Source: Paracoccus marinaquae (lineage in GTDB: Bacteria; Pseudomonadota; Alphaproteobacteria; Rhodobacterales; Rhodobacteraceae). From it: DNA of 58,321 nt. The stretch is from the NCBI RefSeq assembly GCF_018860165.1, contig NZ_JAHKNG010000022.1:1-58321 (forward strand). Direction: 5' to 3'. The notes below the pieces were generated by a model that worked only from the letters and a program-made list of their open reading frames with translations, was not told where the DNA came from and ran no database searches. Made by a program: the position numbers and the translations under genes. Positions 7,702-17,090 of this stretch are shown here, piece by piece (the first letter of the stretch is position 1; each line of letters begins with the position of its first letter).

Positions 7702-8673
7702 ATGAAGACTTTCGGCTCACTTCTTCTTGGCGCGGCCTTTGCCGTAACGGCCACGGCTGTGGCAGCGCAGGAAGAGCGGTTCATCACCATCGGCACGGGC
7801 GGCCAGACCGGCGTGTATTACGTTGTCGGGCAGTCGATCTGCCGGCTGGTGAACCGGGATACCGCGACGACCGGCATCAAGTGCACCGCGCCTTCGACCG
7901 GCGGTTCGGTCGCCAATGTCAACGCCATCAAGTCGGGCGACATGACCATGGGCGTGGCTCAGTCCGACATCCAGTTCCATGCCTATAACGGCAGCTCGGA
8001 TGAATTCGCGGGCGACAAGAAGTTCGACAACCTGCGCGCGGTCTTCTCGGTTCATCCCGAGCCGTTCACGGTCGTTGCGCGCAAGGATGCCAGTATCGCC
8101 GGCTTCGACGACCTCAAGGGCAAGCGGGTGAATGTCGGCAACCCCGGCTCGGGCCAGCTGGCCACCATGGAGGTGGTGCTGGACGCCAAGGGCTGGAGCA
8201 TGGACGACTTTTCGCTGGCCTCGCAGCTGAAGCCGGCCGAACAGTCCGCCGCACTTGGCGACAACAAGGTGGACGCCATCGTCTATACCGTCGGCCATCC
8301 GAACGGCTCGATCCAGGAAGCGACCTCGACCGTCGAGGCCAATCTGGTGCCGGTGGAAGGCCCCGAGATCGACGCGCTGGTCGAGGCGAACCCCTATTAC
8401 GCCAAGGCGGTCATCCCCGGCGGCATGTATGCCGGGACCGACGCCGATACCAACACCTTCGGCGTCAAGGCGACCTTCGTGACCTCGGCCGATGTGCCCG
8501 AGGACATGGTCTACGAGGTGGTGAAGGCTGTCTTCGACAATTTCGACCGCTTCAAGGGCCTGCACCCGGCCTTCGCCAACCTGACGCCCGAGGAGATGGT
8601 GACCCAGGGCAACAGCGCGCCGCTGCATCCGGGGGCCGAGAAATACTACAAGGAACAAGGCTGGATCGAATAA
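7702..8673 (+). CDS. TRAP transporter TAXI-family substrate-binding protein
   Basis: A 323-residue periplasmic binding protein of a TAXI-type tripartite ATP-independent transporter. A signal peptide (MKTFGSLLLGAAFAVTATAV, then an AAQ/E cleavage region) is followed by the TAXI signature FITIGTGGQTGVYYVVGQ and TGGSVANVNAIKSG. The ATG at 7702 has GGAG eight bases upstream. The permease follows after 89 bases with a strong hairpin in the gap. TAXI systems are often linked to glutamate or other dicarboxylate-like substrates, but the ligand here is unknown. Confidence 0.92.
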   Translation: MKTFGSLLLGAAFAVTATAVAAQEERFITIGTGGQTGVYYVVGQSICRLVNRDTATTGIKCTAPSTGGSVANVNAIKSGDMTMGVAQSDIQFHAYNGSSDEFAGDKKFDNLRAVFSVHPEPFTVVARKDASIAGFDDLKGKRVNVGNPGSGQLATMEVVLDAKGWSMDDFSLASQLKPAEQSAALGDNKVDAIVYTVGHPNGSIQEATSTVEANLVPVEGPEIDALVEANPYYAKAVIPGGMYAGTDADTNTFGVKATFVTSADVPEDMVYEVVKAVFDNFDRFKGLHPAFANLTPEEMVTQGNSAPLHPGAEKYYKEQGWIE

Positions 8674-8689
8674 TCCGAAACATTCAAGA

Positions 8690-8711
8690 GGGCGGCCCTG
8701 TCGGGCCGCCC
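8690..8711 (+). terminator. Intra-operon hairpin after the TRAP binding protein
   Basis: GGGCGGCCC (8690-8698) and GGGCCGCCC (8703-8711) form a perfect 9-bp stem with loop TGTC, 17 bases after the binding-protein stop. The following bases (TTCGCTCTTC) are only partly T-rich. A partial terminator or mRNA-end stabiliser here would keep binding-protein transcripts in excess over the permease. Confidence 0.7.
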
Positions 8712-8762
8712 TTCGCTCTTCATAAGCAATAACGACAAGACCCATCAACAGGGGGAAACGCG

Positions 8763-11591
8763 ATGAGCGAAGAGGACAAGACACCGCCAACCAAGGATCA
8801 GTTCGAGGCCAGCGCCGTCGAGATGGAAGGCGCGGGGCATGGCGGGCTGTCGCAATCGGAACTGGACGATCTGGTTGCCTCGTCAGATACCGGGGCGCGG
8901 ACGCCGCCCGGCGCGGTCGGCAAGATCATTCTGGCCACGGCCCTGTGCTGGTCGCTGTTCCAGCTCTGGATCGCCTCTCCCATCCCCTTCATGGTCGGCT
9001 TCGGTGTCCTGAACGATACCGAGACGCGGGCGATCCATCTGGCCTTCGCCCTGTTCCTGGCCTTCATGGCCTATCCCGCCGAACGCACGAAGGTGCAGCT
9101 GGCACTGGGGCTCGGAATCCCGGCGCTGATGACGGTTCTGTTCATGGTCGGGGCAAAGACCGGGGTGCCGGTCTGGTGGGTTCCCATCATCGGCCTTGCG
9201 CTGATCGTCGCCATCCTTCTGGGCAGCCCGAAAAACTGGGTGCCGCCATGGGAATGGGCGCTGGCGCTGGTTGCCGCAGCCTCCTCGCTTTACATCTACT
9301 TCTTCTACGACTCCATCGGCACCCGGGTCGGTGCGCCGATCATGCAGGACTTCGTGGTGTCGGTCATCGGGCTTCTGCTGTTGCTGGAGGCCACGCGCCG
9401 CAGCCTTGGTCCGGCGCTGATGATCGTGGCTACCGTATTTCTGGCCTATACCTTCCTTGGTCCCTACATGCCGGGGATCATTGCCCACAAGGGCAACACC
9501 CTGTCCGAGGTGGTGAACCACCAGTGGATCACTACCGAAGGCGTGTTCGGCATCGCGCTTGGTGTCTCGACCAGCTTCGTCTTCCTGTTCGTGCTGTTCG
9601 GGGCGCTTTTGGACAAGGCCGGGGCCGGCAACTACTTCATCCAGGTGGCGTTCAGCCTGATGGGCCATATGCGCGGCGGGCCGGCCAAGGCCGCCGTCGT
9701 CAGTTCGGCCATGACCGGCCTGATCTCGGGCTCGTCCATCGCCAATGTCGTCACCACCGGCACCTTCACCATCCCGTTGATGAAGAAGGTGGGCTTCAGC
9801 AGTGAAAAGGCCGGCGCGGTCGAGGTTGCTTCTTCCGTCAACGGCCAGATCATGCCGCCGGTGATGGGTGCCGCCGCCTTCCTGATGGTCGAATATGTCG
9901 GCATTCCCTATTTCGACGTGGTCAAACATGCCTTCGTGCCGGCCACGATCAGCTATATCGCGCTGGTCTATATCGTCCATCTGGAGGCGATGAAGGCGAA
10001 CATGCAGGGCCTGCCGCGCGCCTATGAGCCGGGGCCGCTGATGAAGCGCCTGATCGGCACCGCCTTCATCATCGCCGCGATCTGCGCCCTGTCGCTGATC
10101 GTCTATTACGGCATGGGCTGGATCCGTCCGACCTTCGGGGCGGCGGCGGGATATGTCGTCTTCGCCTTGCTGACGGCGGTTTACGTCGCGCTGATGGCCG
10201 TGGCGGCCAAGCAGCCGCCCTTGCATATGGAGGATCCGAACGCGCCGGTGACGGCGCTGCCGCTGCCGGGGCCGACGGTGCGGGCCGGCCTGCAATATAT
10301 CCTGCCGGTCGTGGTCCTCGTCTGGGCGCTGATGGTCGACCGCCTGTCGCCGGGCCTCTCGGCCTTCTGGGCGACGGCCTTCATGATCTTCATCCTGCTG
10401 ACCCAGCGGCCGGTCATGATCATGCTGCGCGGCACCGATCTTGACGGTGAGCGGCGCGAGATGGCCACGGCTCTGCGCCTCGGGCTGAATGATCTGGTGG
10501 ACGGGCTGATCTCGGGGGCGCGCAACATGATCGGTATCGGCATCGCCACCGCGACCGCCGGGATCATCGTCGGTGCGGTCAGCCAGACCGGCGTGGGCTC
10601 GGCCCTTGCCGATGTGGTTGAGGTGCTGTCGCGCGGCAACCTGATGGCGATCCTGGTGCTGACGGCGATCCTGTCGCTGATCCTTGGCATGGGGCTGCCG
10701 ACCACGGCGAACTATATCGTCGTCTCGGCCCTGCTGGCGCCGGTGATCGTCACGCTGGGACAGCAGAACGGGCTGATCGTGCCGCTGATCGCGGTGCATC
10801 TGTTCGTCTTCTATTTCGGCATCATGGCGGATGTGACGCCACCCGTGGGCCTGGCCTCGTTTGCGGCGGCGGCAGTGTCGGGCGGCGATCCGATCCGCAC
10901 CGGCGTCGTGGCCTTCTTCTACAGCCTGCGGACGGCGGCGCTGCCCTTCCTGTTCATCTTCAACACCGATCTTCTGCTGATCAATGTCGGATGGGGGCAG
11001 GGGATATTCGTCTTCATCACCGCGACGGTCGCCATGCTGCTGTTCGCGGCGGCGACACAGGGCTGGTTCATCGTCCGCAACAGGATCTGGGAGACGGTGC
11101 TGCTGCTGCTGGTCGCCTTCACGATCTTCCGGCCGGGCTTCTTCATGGACATGATCTATCCGCCCTATAATGAGTTGCCGCCGACCCAGTTGGCACAGGC
11201 GTTGGAGCAGTCGCGTCCCGGCGACCCGCTGCGGCTGCGTGTCGCCGGGCTGAACGATGTCGGCGACCCGATCGAGTTCTCGGCCCTGCTGTCGGTTCCC
11301 GAAGGGGCAACCGGTGCCGACCGCCTGATGGCCCTGGGCCTCGAGACGGCGCAGAATGGCGAGGAGGTCGTGATCGACAACGTGGCCTTCGACAGCCCGG
11401 CGCAGGCGGCCGGTCTGGACTGGGATCAGAAGATCCTGCTGGTCCGCGCGCCGGCCCCGGCGCCGTCGAAATACTGGATGTATATCCCCGCGCTGCTGCT
11501 GCTGGCGCTGGTGGTCTGGATGCAGCGACGGCGGGCCGATACCGGCGAAGGCCCGGCCCGGCGCGAACAGAAGGGGCTGAGCCATGCATGA
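8763..11591 (+). CDS. TRAP transporter fused permease subunit (TAXI type, DctQM)
   Basis: A 942-residue inner-membrane protein fusing the small DctQ-like and large DctM-like TRAP permease domains. A hydrophilic stretch of about 45 residues precedes many membrane segments. The DctM core contains SGSSIANVVTTGTFTIPLM, VNGQIMPPVMGAAAFLM and the second re-entrant motif LGMGLPTTANYIVVSALLAP. The C-terminus adds a hydrophilic stretch of about 100 residues and a final membrane helix with a basic tail. It works with the binding protein at 7702 as a sodium-driven symporter. Its stop overlaps the start of the UspA gene by eight bases, so all three are one operon. Confidence 0.93.
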   Translation: MSEEDKTPPTKDQFEASAVEMEGAGHGGLSQSELDDLVASSDTGARTPPGAVGKIILATALCWSLFQLWIASPIPFMVGFGVLNDTETRAIHLAFALFLAFMAYPAERTKVQLALGLGIPALMTVLFMVGAKTGVPVWWVPIIGLALIVAILLGSPKNWVPPWEWALALVAAASSLYIYFFYDSIGTRVGAPIMQDFVVSVIGLLLLLEATRRSLGPALMIVATVFLAYTFLGPYMPGIIAHKGNTLSEVVNHQWITTEGVFGIALGVSTSFVFLFVLFGALLDKAGAGNYFIQVAFSLMGHMRGGPAKAAVVSSAMTGLISGSSIANVVTTGTFTIPLMKKVGFSSEKAGAVEVASSVNGQIMPPVMGAAAFLMVEYVGIPYFDVVKHAFVPATISYIALVYIVHLEAMKANMQGLPRAYEPGPLMKRLIGTAFIIAAICALSLIVYYGMGWIRPTFGAAAGYVVFALLTAVYVALMAVAAKQPPLHMEDPNAPVTALPLPGPTVRAGLQYILPVVVLVWALMVDRLSPGLSAFWATAFMIFILLTQRPVMIMLRGTDLDGERREMATALRLGLNDLVDGLISGARNMIGIGIATATAGIIVGAVSQTGVGSALADVVEVLSRGNLMAILVLTAILSLILGMGLPTTANYIVVSALLAPVIVTLGQQNGLIVPLIAVHLFVFYFGIMADVTPPVGLASFAAAAVSGGDPIRTGVVAFFYSLRTAALPFLFIFNTDLLLINVGWGQGIFVFITATVAMLLFAAATQGWFIVRNRIWETVLLLLVAFTIFRPGFFMDMIYPPYNELPPTQLAQALEQSRPGDPLRLRVAGLNDVGDPIEFSALLSVPEGATGADRLMALGLETAQNGEEVVIDNVAFDSPAQAAGLDWDQKILLVRAPAPAPSKYWMYIPALLLLALVVWMQRRRADTGEGPARREQKGLSHA

Positions 11592-12009
11592 GAACGTCCT
11601 TTTCCCCATCGACCTGCAGCATGAGGCCAGCTGGAGGCGGGCGCTGCCCGAGGCGCGCCGGCTGGCCGGCGAGGGCGGGACGCTGCATCTTCTGGGAATC
11701 GTGCCGGATATCGGCAGTTCGATGGTGGCCACCTTCCTGCCCAAGGGGTTCGAGAAGAAGGCGCTTGCGGACATGAAGTCCCAGTTGGACGGCTTTGTCG
11801 CCGACAATCTCGAACCCGGTGCAAGGGTCGCCACCCATGTCGGGCACGGTCATATTTCGGAAACGATCCTGAAATGTGCCGCCGATCTGGGCGCGGATGT
11901 CATCGTAATGGCCAGCCATCGGCCGGACGAATTGCGCAGCATCCTGATCAGCAGCCACGCGAACTCGGTCGTGCGGCATTCGCCGGTGTCGGTGATGGTC
12001 GTCCGATAG
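11584..12009 (+). CDS. Universal stress protein, UspA family
   Basis: A 141-residue single-domain Usp protein. It starts HENVLFPIDLQHE and ends with GHGHISETILKCAADLGADVIVMASHRPDEL and HANSVVRHSPVSVMVVR. The C-terminal nucleotide loop is modified: the usual G-x2-G-x9-G-S/T is replaced by S-H-A-N-S, so ATP binding is uncertain. It overlaps the permease gene. UspA partners of TRAP transporters are known (TeaD with TeaABC of Halomonas, where it dampens transport), which makes a regulatory role in this importer plausible. Confidence 0.88.
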   Translation: MHENVLFPIDLQHEASWRRALPEARRLAGEGGTLHLLGIVPDIGSSMVATFLPKGFEKKALADMKSQLDGFVADNLEPGARVATHVGHGHISETILKCAADLGADVIVMASHRPDELRSILISSHANSVVRHSPVSVMVVR

Positions 12010-12016
12010 GCCGAAT

Positions 12017-12052
12017 TCTGCGCGGCGGCCCTTGTCACGGCGGCCGCGCAGA
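12017..12052 (+). terminator. Hairpin between uspA and fhs
   Basis: TCTGCGCGGC (12017-12026) and GCCGCGCAGA (12043-12052) form a perfect 10-bp GC-rich stem with a 16-base loop, followed by GATTTGATC. It probably ends the TRAP-usp operon. Since it sits 14 bases before the fhs start it could also attenuate read-through into fhs. Confidence 0.55.
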
Positions 12053-12066
12053 GATTTGATCGGGGC

Positions 12067-13737
12067 ATGGATACCGACCTTCAGATCGCCCGGCAGGCGC
12101 GAAAACTGCCGATCGCGGATATCGCCGCGCGGCTGGGGCTGACCCCGGCCGAAATCCTGCCCTATGGCCATGACAAGGCCAAGATTTCCCATGCCGCGCT
12201 TGCCGGGCTGCAGGGGCGCCCGATGGGGCGTCTGGTGCTGGTCACCGCGATCAACCCGACCCCGGCGGGCGAGGGCAAGACCACCACCACGGTCGGACTG
12301 GGCGACGCGCTGAACCGCATCGGCAAACGCGCGACGGTATGCATCCGTGAGGCGAGCCTTGGCCCGAATTTCGGCATGAAGGGCGGGGCGGCTGGTGGCG
12401 GGCGGGCGCAGATCGTGCCGATGGAGGAGATGAACCTTCACTTCACCGGCGATTTTCACGCCGTCACCTCGGCCCATAACCTGCTGTCGGCGATGATCGA
12501 CAACCATATCTACTGGGGCAATGCGCTTGGGCTCGATACCAGGCGGATCACCTGGCGGCGGGTCATGGACATGAACGACCGGGCGCTGCGCGATGTCGTG
12601 ACCGGGCTGGGCGGGGTTGCCAACGGCCATGTGCGCCAGACGGGCTTCGACATCACCGTTGCCTCCGAAGTGATGGCGATCCTTTGCCTGGCGACCGATC
12701 TGGCCGATCTTCAGGCGCGGCTCGGGCGGATCGTGATCGGCTATACCGCCGATCGCCGGCCGGTGACCGCGCGCGATCTTCGGGCCGATGGCGCCATGAC
12801 CGCCCTGTTGCGGGACGCGCTTCAGCCGAATCTCGTGCAGACGCTGGAAAACAACCCGGCGCTGGTCCATGGCGGGCCCTTCGGCAACATCGCCCATGGC
12901 TGCAACAGCATCATCGCCACCAATGCGGCGCTGCGCATGTCGGACTATGTGGTGACCGAGGCCGGTTTCGGCGCGGATCTGGGGGCCGAGAAGTTTCTGG
13001 ACATCAAATGCCGCATGGCCGGGCTGCAGCCCTCGGTGGCGGTTCTGGTGGCGACGATCCGGGCGCTGAAGATGAATGGCGGCGTCGCGAAGGCCGATCT
13101 GGGCGCCGAGGATGTCGCCGGCGTCCGGCGCGGCTGCGCCAATCTGGGCCGCCATATCGAGAACCTGCTGGGCTTCGGCCTGCCGGTGGTGGTGGCGCTG
13201 AACCATTTTTCCGGCGACACCGAGGCCGAGGTCGAGGCGTTGCGGGCCTATTGCGCCGAGCACGGGGTCAAGGCGATCACCGCGCGGCACTGGGCGGAAG
13301 GTGGCGCCGGGGCCGAGGAACTGGCGCAGGAGGTGGTGGCGCTGGCCGAGGGCGGAGGGGCGGATTTCCACACGCTCTATCCCGATTCGATGCCACTCTG
13401 GCAGAAGATCGAGACGATCTGCACCCGCATCTATCGCGCCTCGCACGCCGAGGCGGCACCGGGCCTGCGCCAGCAGCTTGAGACATGGGAGGCGGCGGGC
13501 CACGGGCGATTGCCGGTCTGCATCGCCAAGACCCAGTACAGCTTTTCGACCGATCCGACCCTGCGCGGGGCGCCCGAGGGCCATATCGTGCCGGTCCGCG
13601 AGGTGCGGCTGAATGTCGGGGCGGGTTTCGTGGTCGCGATCTGCGGCGAAATCATGACCATGCCGGGCCTGCCGCGGAACCCGGCGGCAGAAACCATCGG
13701 CCTCGATGAGGACGGGCAGATAGTGGGTCTGTTCTGA
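12067..13737 (+). CDS. fhs: Formate--tetrahydrofolate ligase
   Basis: A 556-residue cytoplasmic enzyme making 10-formyl-tetrahydrofolate from formate, ATP and tetrahydrofolate. The P-loop-like [18 protein letters not shown] lies near residues 63-80, followed by [21 protein letters not shown] and [21 protein letters not shown]; the C-terminus has the expected [20 protein letters not shown]. Length is standard. It is followed after three bases by the convergent end of the unknown gene at 13741. It supplies the folate one-carbon pool also used by the MetF/methyltransferase cluster at 26-28 kb. Confidence 0.96.
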   Translation: MDTDLQIARQARKLPIADIAARLGLTPAEILPYGHDKAKISHAALAGLQGRPMGRLVLVTAINPTPAGEGKTTTTVGLGDALNRIGKRATVCIREASLGPNFGMKGGAAGGGRAQIVPMEEMNLHFTGDFHAVTSAHNLLSAMIDNHIYWGNALGLDTRRITWRRVMDMNDRALRDVVTGLGGVANGHVRQTGFDITVASEVMAILCLATDLADLQARLGRIVIGYTADRRPVTARDLRADGAMTALLRDALQPNLVQTLENNPALVHGGPFGNIAHGCNSIIATNAALRMSDYVVTEAGFGADLGAEKFLDIKCRMAGLQPSVAVLVATIRALKMNGGVAKADLGAEDVAGVRRGCANLGRHIENLLGFGLPVVVALNHFSGDTEAEVEALRAYCAEHGVKAITARHWAEGGAGAEELAQEVVALAEGGGADFHTLYPDSMPLWQKIETICTRIYRASHAEAAPGLRQQLETWEAAGHGRLPVCIAKTQYSFSTDPTLRGAPEGHIVPVREVRLNVGAGFVVAICGEIMTMPGLPRNPAAETIGLDEDGQIVGLF

Positions 13738-13740
13738 TCC

Positions 13741-15201
13741 TCAGGCCGCGGCGGTCTGCGCCGCATCGCCCTCGAACAGCTGCGCCATCAGGCAGAGGCG
13801 GTCCAGATGTTCCAGGGCTTCCTCAGGCGACAGCCGGTCCTGCCGTTCCAGCGCGACCAGAGCCCGGCGCGCATGCCGGCAGGCGGCCAGGCGCAGGGCT
13901 ATCGAGGCGGTGCCGGGCGGACAGCCCAAAGCTTCGCGGCAATACCGGTTGAAGCCCTCCGGGCAGGCGAGGTCGATATTCCTCGGGTCGGGGGGCTGCC
14001 TTCGCTGGATGGTGACGGCCGCGCCGCGCAGCCATCGTAACGCGGGGCCGTGTTCGCCGCTTTCCAGATCATGCGGCCAGTGCCGGTCCACGTTCAGCGT
14101 GTTGCGGGCATGGTGCGCGGTGTAGGGGTCGGTGAAGGCCTGCCGGGCCAGGGTCAGCAGGACCTCGCGCCCGGGCTCGGCGCGCCGCAGGCCGGCGCGC
14201 AGAAACCAGTTCTCTCCAGTCGCGCGGCTCATGCAGGCGGCAAGCATAAGACGCTGGTCCTTCGGCCCCTGGGTCGCCCAGACGGCAAAGCGTTCGGTCA
14301 GGGTCGTGGTGAAAAAGTCGCGGCAGGCGGTGAAGGGGCGGGCCGGCGCCACCTGCGGGTGCGGGCCACGCCAGCGCCGCCAGGCCGCGAGGTTCAGCGC
14401 CGCAAGGGCCATCAGCGTCGGCCAGACGCCGCTGTCCAGATCCTGATCCTGTGTCGAATAGCCGGCCTTGCGGGGGAACGAGCCGTCCGGGCGCTGATTC
14501 GAGATGATCTCGGCCAAAAGCGACGTGATGTCGTGATCGGGGTCGATCAGGCGCAGGCAATAGGCGGCCTGCGCCATCGAGGTGACCTGACCGTTGTTGC
14601 GCGCCCAGTCGGCGATGCGCAGCAGCTTGGCGAAGGCGTCGCCGTAGATCCGGGGATGCGAGAATTGCGGGCGGTGCGCGCCATGGCAATAAAGCTGCAT
14701 GAGCGTCCGCATGAAGCGATCGGTCCGCTCTTCGTTCAGCATTTCTTCGGGGATCGGATCGCAGATGATCGCCTCGGCTTCGGCGGTCGTGGCCGCATCA
14801 GGCTTGCCGGTCGCGGCAAGCCGGTCCAGAAGGTCGATCCGCGGATCGCCGGCCAGCGCGAGGCAGGCCAGTTGCCAGACCGGATCGTCACCCGCGATCA
14901 GGTGGCCGGCACCGACCAGTACCGCCTGATCGGTCCGGTCGTCGCCATCCAGCAGCGCGCCGGCGGCCTGCCGGACATGCGGCCGCGCCAGCCTTCGGGT
15001 GACGATATCCTCCAGCGGCGAGGGGCAGCCGCGCAGGCCCGACAGGACCGGCGCGATCCGCGCCCCCAGGGCCAGCGCGCCAAGGGCGGGATGATCCGCA
15101 GGCAAGGGATCGGGCAGGTCCATCACATGCTGCCGCAGCCATTCGAGACCGCGCGAGGACAGAACTCGCATCAGCTGATCATAGGTTGCATCCAATGGCA
15201 T
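13741..15201 (-). CDS. Unknown 486-residue protein, alpha/alpha repeats of cyclase type
   Basis: I do not recognise this gene. It is soluble, leucine- and alanine-rich, with no signal peptide or membrane segment. Its centre (SLLAEIISNQRPDGSFPRKA, then DSGVWPTLMALAALNLAAW) resembles the Q-x-DGSF repeats of squalene cyclase, prenyltransferase and related alpha/alpha-toroid proteins, but the cyclase D-x-D-D motif is not seen. The ATG at 15201 is chosen because the codons upstream are unlike the rest. A TTG at 15285 with GAGGA nine bases before it would add 28 residues and cannot be excluded. A good promoter lies at 15333-15360. It is divergent from prfC and convergent with fhs. Confidence 0.7.
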   Translation of the reverse strand: MPLDATYDQLMRVLSSRGLEWLRQHVMDLPDPLPADHPALGALALGARIAPVLSGLRGCPSPLEDIVTRRLARPHVRQAAGALLDGDDRTDQAVLVGAGHLIAGDDPVWQLACLALAGDPRIDLLDRLAATGKPDAATTAEAEAIICDPIPEEMLNEERTDRFMRTLMQLYCHGAHRPQFSHPRIYGDAFAKLLRIADWARNNGQVTSMAQAAYCLRLIDPDHDITSLLAEIISNQRPDGSFPRKAGYSTQDQDLDSGVWPTLMALAALNLAAWRRWRGPHPQVAPARPFTACRDFFTTTLTERFAVWATQGPKDQRLMLAACMSRATGENWFLRAGLRRAEPGREVLLTLARQAFTDPYTAHHARNTLNVDRHWPHDLESGEHGPALRWLRGAAVTIQRRQPPDPRNIDLACPEGFNRYCREALGCPPGTASIALRLAACRHARRALVALERQDRLSPEEALEHLDRLCLMAQLFEGDAAQTAAA

Positions 15202-15332
15202 CAGATCTCGTTCGCATTCGGTGCGATGGTCCAAGGGCGGATCCGCATATGTTAGCAGAACCAGCAGTTGCTGGGTACTCCGCAACTGATGATCCTCAAA
15301 TTCCGCCAGAAATCAACTCTGGCCTTTGGACA

Positions 15333-15360
15333 AGTATAATCGTTTTCTCGCGTCAGGCAA
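15333..15360 (-). promoter_or_regulatory. Promoter of the unknown gene at 13741-15201
   Basis: On the minus strand, TTGCCT (15360-15355), a 16-base spacer and TATACT (15338-15333) form a good sigma-70 promoter in an AT-rich stretch between the divergent genes. It would start RNA near 15326, leaving a leader of about 125 bases to the ATG at 15201 or about 40 to the TTG at 15285. Confidence 0.55.
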
Positions 15361-15466
15361 ATTTCAAAATTTTCTCTTATCACTGCCCGAATTGCCGGCA
15401 GCAGCGCAAGACGCCTCGTTCGGCGAGGAATTGCGCGAACCACACAGGCGCGCTAAAGCGCCGGGC

Positions 15467-17062
15467 ATGAACAACCGCCCCGATCTTCCGCCCGAAATCG
15501 CCCGCCGTCGGACATTTGCGATCATCTCGCATCCCGACGCCGGCAAGACCACGCTGACCGAGAAGTTCCTGCTCTATGGCGGCGCCATTCAGATGGCCGG
15601 GCAGGTCCGCGCCAAGGGCGAGGCGCGGCGCACGCGCTCGGACTTCATGAAGATGGAGCAGGAGCGGGGGATTTCCGTCTCGGCCTCGGCCATGTCCTTC
15701 GATTATGACGGGCACCGATTCAATCTGGTCGATACGCCCGGCCACAGCGATTTTTCCGAGGATACCTATCGCACGCTGACGGCGGTGGATGCCGCGATCA
15801 TGGTGATCGACGGCGCCAAGGGGGTCGAATCCCAGACCCGCAAGCTGTTCGAGGTCTGCCGGCTGCGCGATCTGCCGATCCTGACCTTCTGCAACAAGAT
15901 GGACCGCGAAAGCCGCGATACCTTCGAGATCATCGACGAGATTCAGGAAAACCTCGCCATCGACGTGGCCCCGGCAAGCTGGCCCATCGGCATGGGGCGC
16001 GAGTTCATCGGCTGCTATGACCTGCTGAACGACCGGCTGGAACTGATGGACCGCGCCGATCGCAACAAGGTGGCCGAATCGATCCGCATCTCGGGGCTGG
16101 ACGATCCGAAGCTGGCCGAACATGTCCCCGGCGCGCTGCTGGGCAAGCTGCGCGAAGAGGTCGAGATGGCGCGCGAACTGCTGCCCGCCTTCGACCGCCA
16201 GTCTTTCCTCGAAGGCCATATGACCCCGATCTGGTTCGGCAGCGCCATCAACAGTTTCGGTGTGCAGGAACTGATGAACGGGATCAGCCATTACGGCCCG
16301 GCGCCGCAGCCGCAGAACAGTGCCGAGCGCGAGATCGCGCCCGAGGAGGAGGCGGTCACCGGCTTCGTCTTCAAGGTGCAGGCGAACATGGACCCCAAGC
16401 ACCGCGACCGGGTGGCCTTCGTGCGCCTGGCCTCGGGGCATTTCGAGCGCGGCATGAAACTGACACATGTGCGGTCGAAAAAGCCGATGGCGGTCAGCAA
16501 CCCGGTGCTGTTTCTGGCGGCCGACCGCGAACTGGCCGAAGAGGCCTGGGCCGGCGATATCATCGGCATCCCGAATCACGGCCAGTTGCGTATCGGCGAC
16601 GCACTGACCGAGGGCGAGGCGCTGCGCTTTACCGGCATCCCCTCCTTCGCGCCGGAACTGCTGCAATCGGTCCGCGCGACCGATCCGATGAAGGCCAAGC
16701 ATCTGGAAAAGGCGCTGATGCAATTCGCCGAGGAGGGGGCCGCCAAGGTCTTCAAGCCGATGATCGGCTCGGGCTTCATCGTCGGCGTCGTCGGTGCCCT
16801 GCAGTTCGAGGTGCTGGCCAGCCGGATCGAACTGGAATACGGCATCCCGGTCCGTTTCGAGGCCACGCAATTCACCAGCGCCCGCTGGGTCACGGGGTCA
16901 AAGGACAAGGTCGAGGCCTTCGCCGATGCCAACAAGGGCCATCTGGCGCAGGACCATGACGGAGATCTGGTCTATCTGACCCGGCTGCAATGGGACATCG
17001 ACCGGATCGAACGCGACCATCCCGAGCTGAAGCTGGCCGCGACCAAGGAGATGATGCAGTAG
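15467..17062 (+). CDS. prfC: Peptide chain release factor 3
   Basis: A 531-residue translational GTPase that recycles RF1/RF2 from the ribosome after termination. It has G1 SHPDAGKTT at about 19-27, the switch region RTRSDFMKMEQERGISVSAS, G3 DTPGHSDF, G4 NKMD, and the RF3-type domain 3 (GSGFIVGVVGALQFEVLASR). The ATG at 15467 gives the standard length; an in-frame ATG at 15326 would add 47 residues not typical of the family. It is divergent from the unknown gene at 13741 and followed by the oppositely oriented dgt. Confidence 0.96.
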   Translation: MNNRPDLPPEIARRRTFAIISHPDAGKTTLTEKFLLYGGAIQMAGQVRAKGEARRTRSDFMKMEQERGISVSASAMSFDYDGHRFNLVDTPGHSDFSEDTYRTLTAVDAAIMVIDGAKGVESQTRKLFEVCRLRDLPILTFCNKMDRESRDTFEIIDEIQENLAIDVAPASWPIGMGREFIGCYDLLNDRLELMDRADRNKVAESIRISGLDDPKLAEHVPGALLGKLREEVEMARELLPAFDRQSFLEGHMTPIWFGSAINSFGVQELMNGISHYGPAPQPQNSAEREIAPEEEAVTGFVFKVQANMDPKHRDRVAFVRLASGHFERGMKLTHVRSKKPMAVSNPVLFLAADRELAEEAWAGDIIGIPNHGQLRIGDALTEGEALRFTGIPSFAPELLQSVRATDPMKAKHLEKALMQFAEEGAAKVFKPMIGSGFIVGVVGALQFEVLASRIELEYGIPVRFEATQFTSARWVTGSKDKVEAFADANKGHLAQDHDGDLVYLTRLQWDIDRIERDHPELKLAATKEMMQ

Positions 17063-17090
17063 CGGGCCGCGCTGTCCCGGCAGTGGTGCG

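Noticed and set aside
8883..11834. Very long open frame on the minus strand opposite the TRAP permease
   Set aside because: Its translation is rich in Arg, His, Gln and Asp repeats with no domain, no ribosome site, and it mirrors a clear membrane protein gene. It is a product of high GC at third codon positions.
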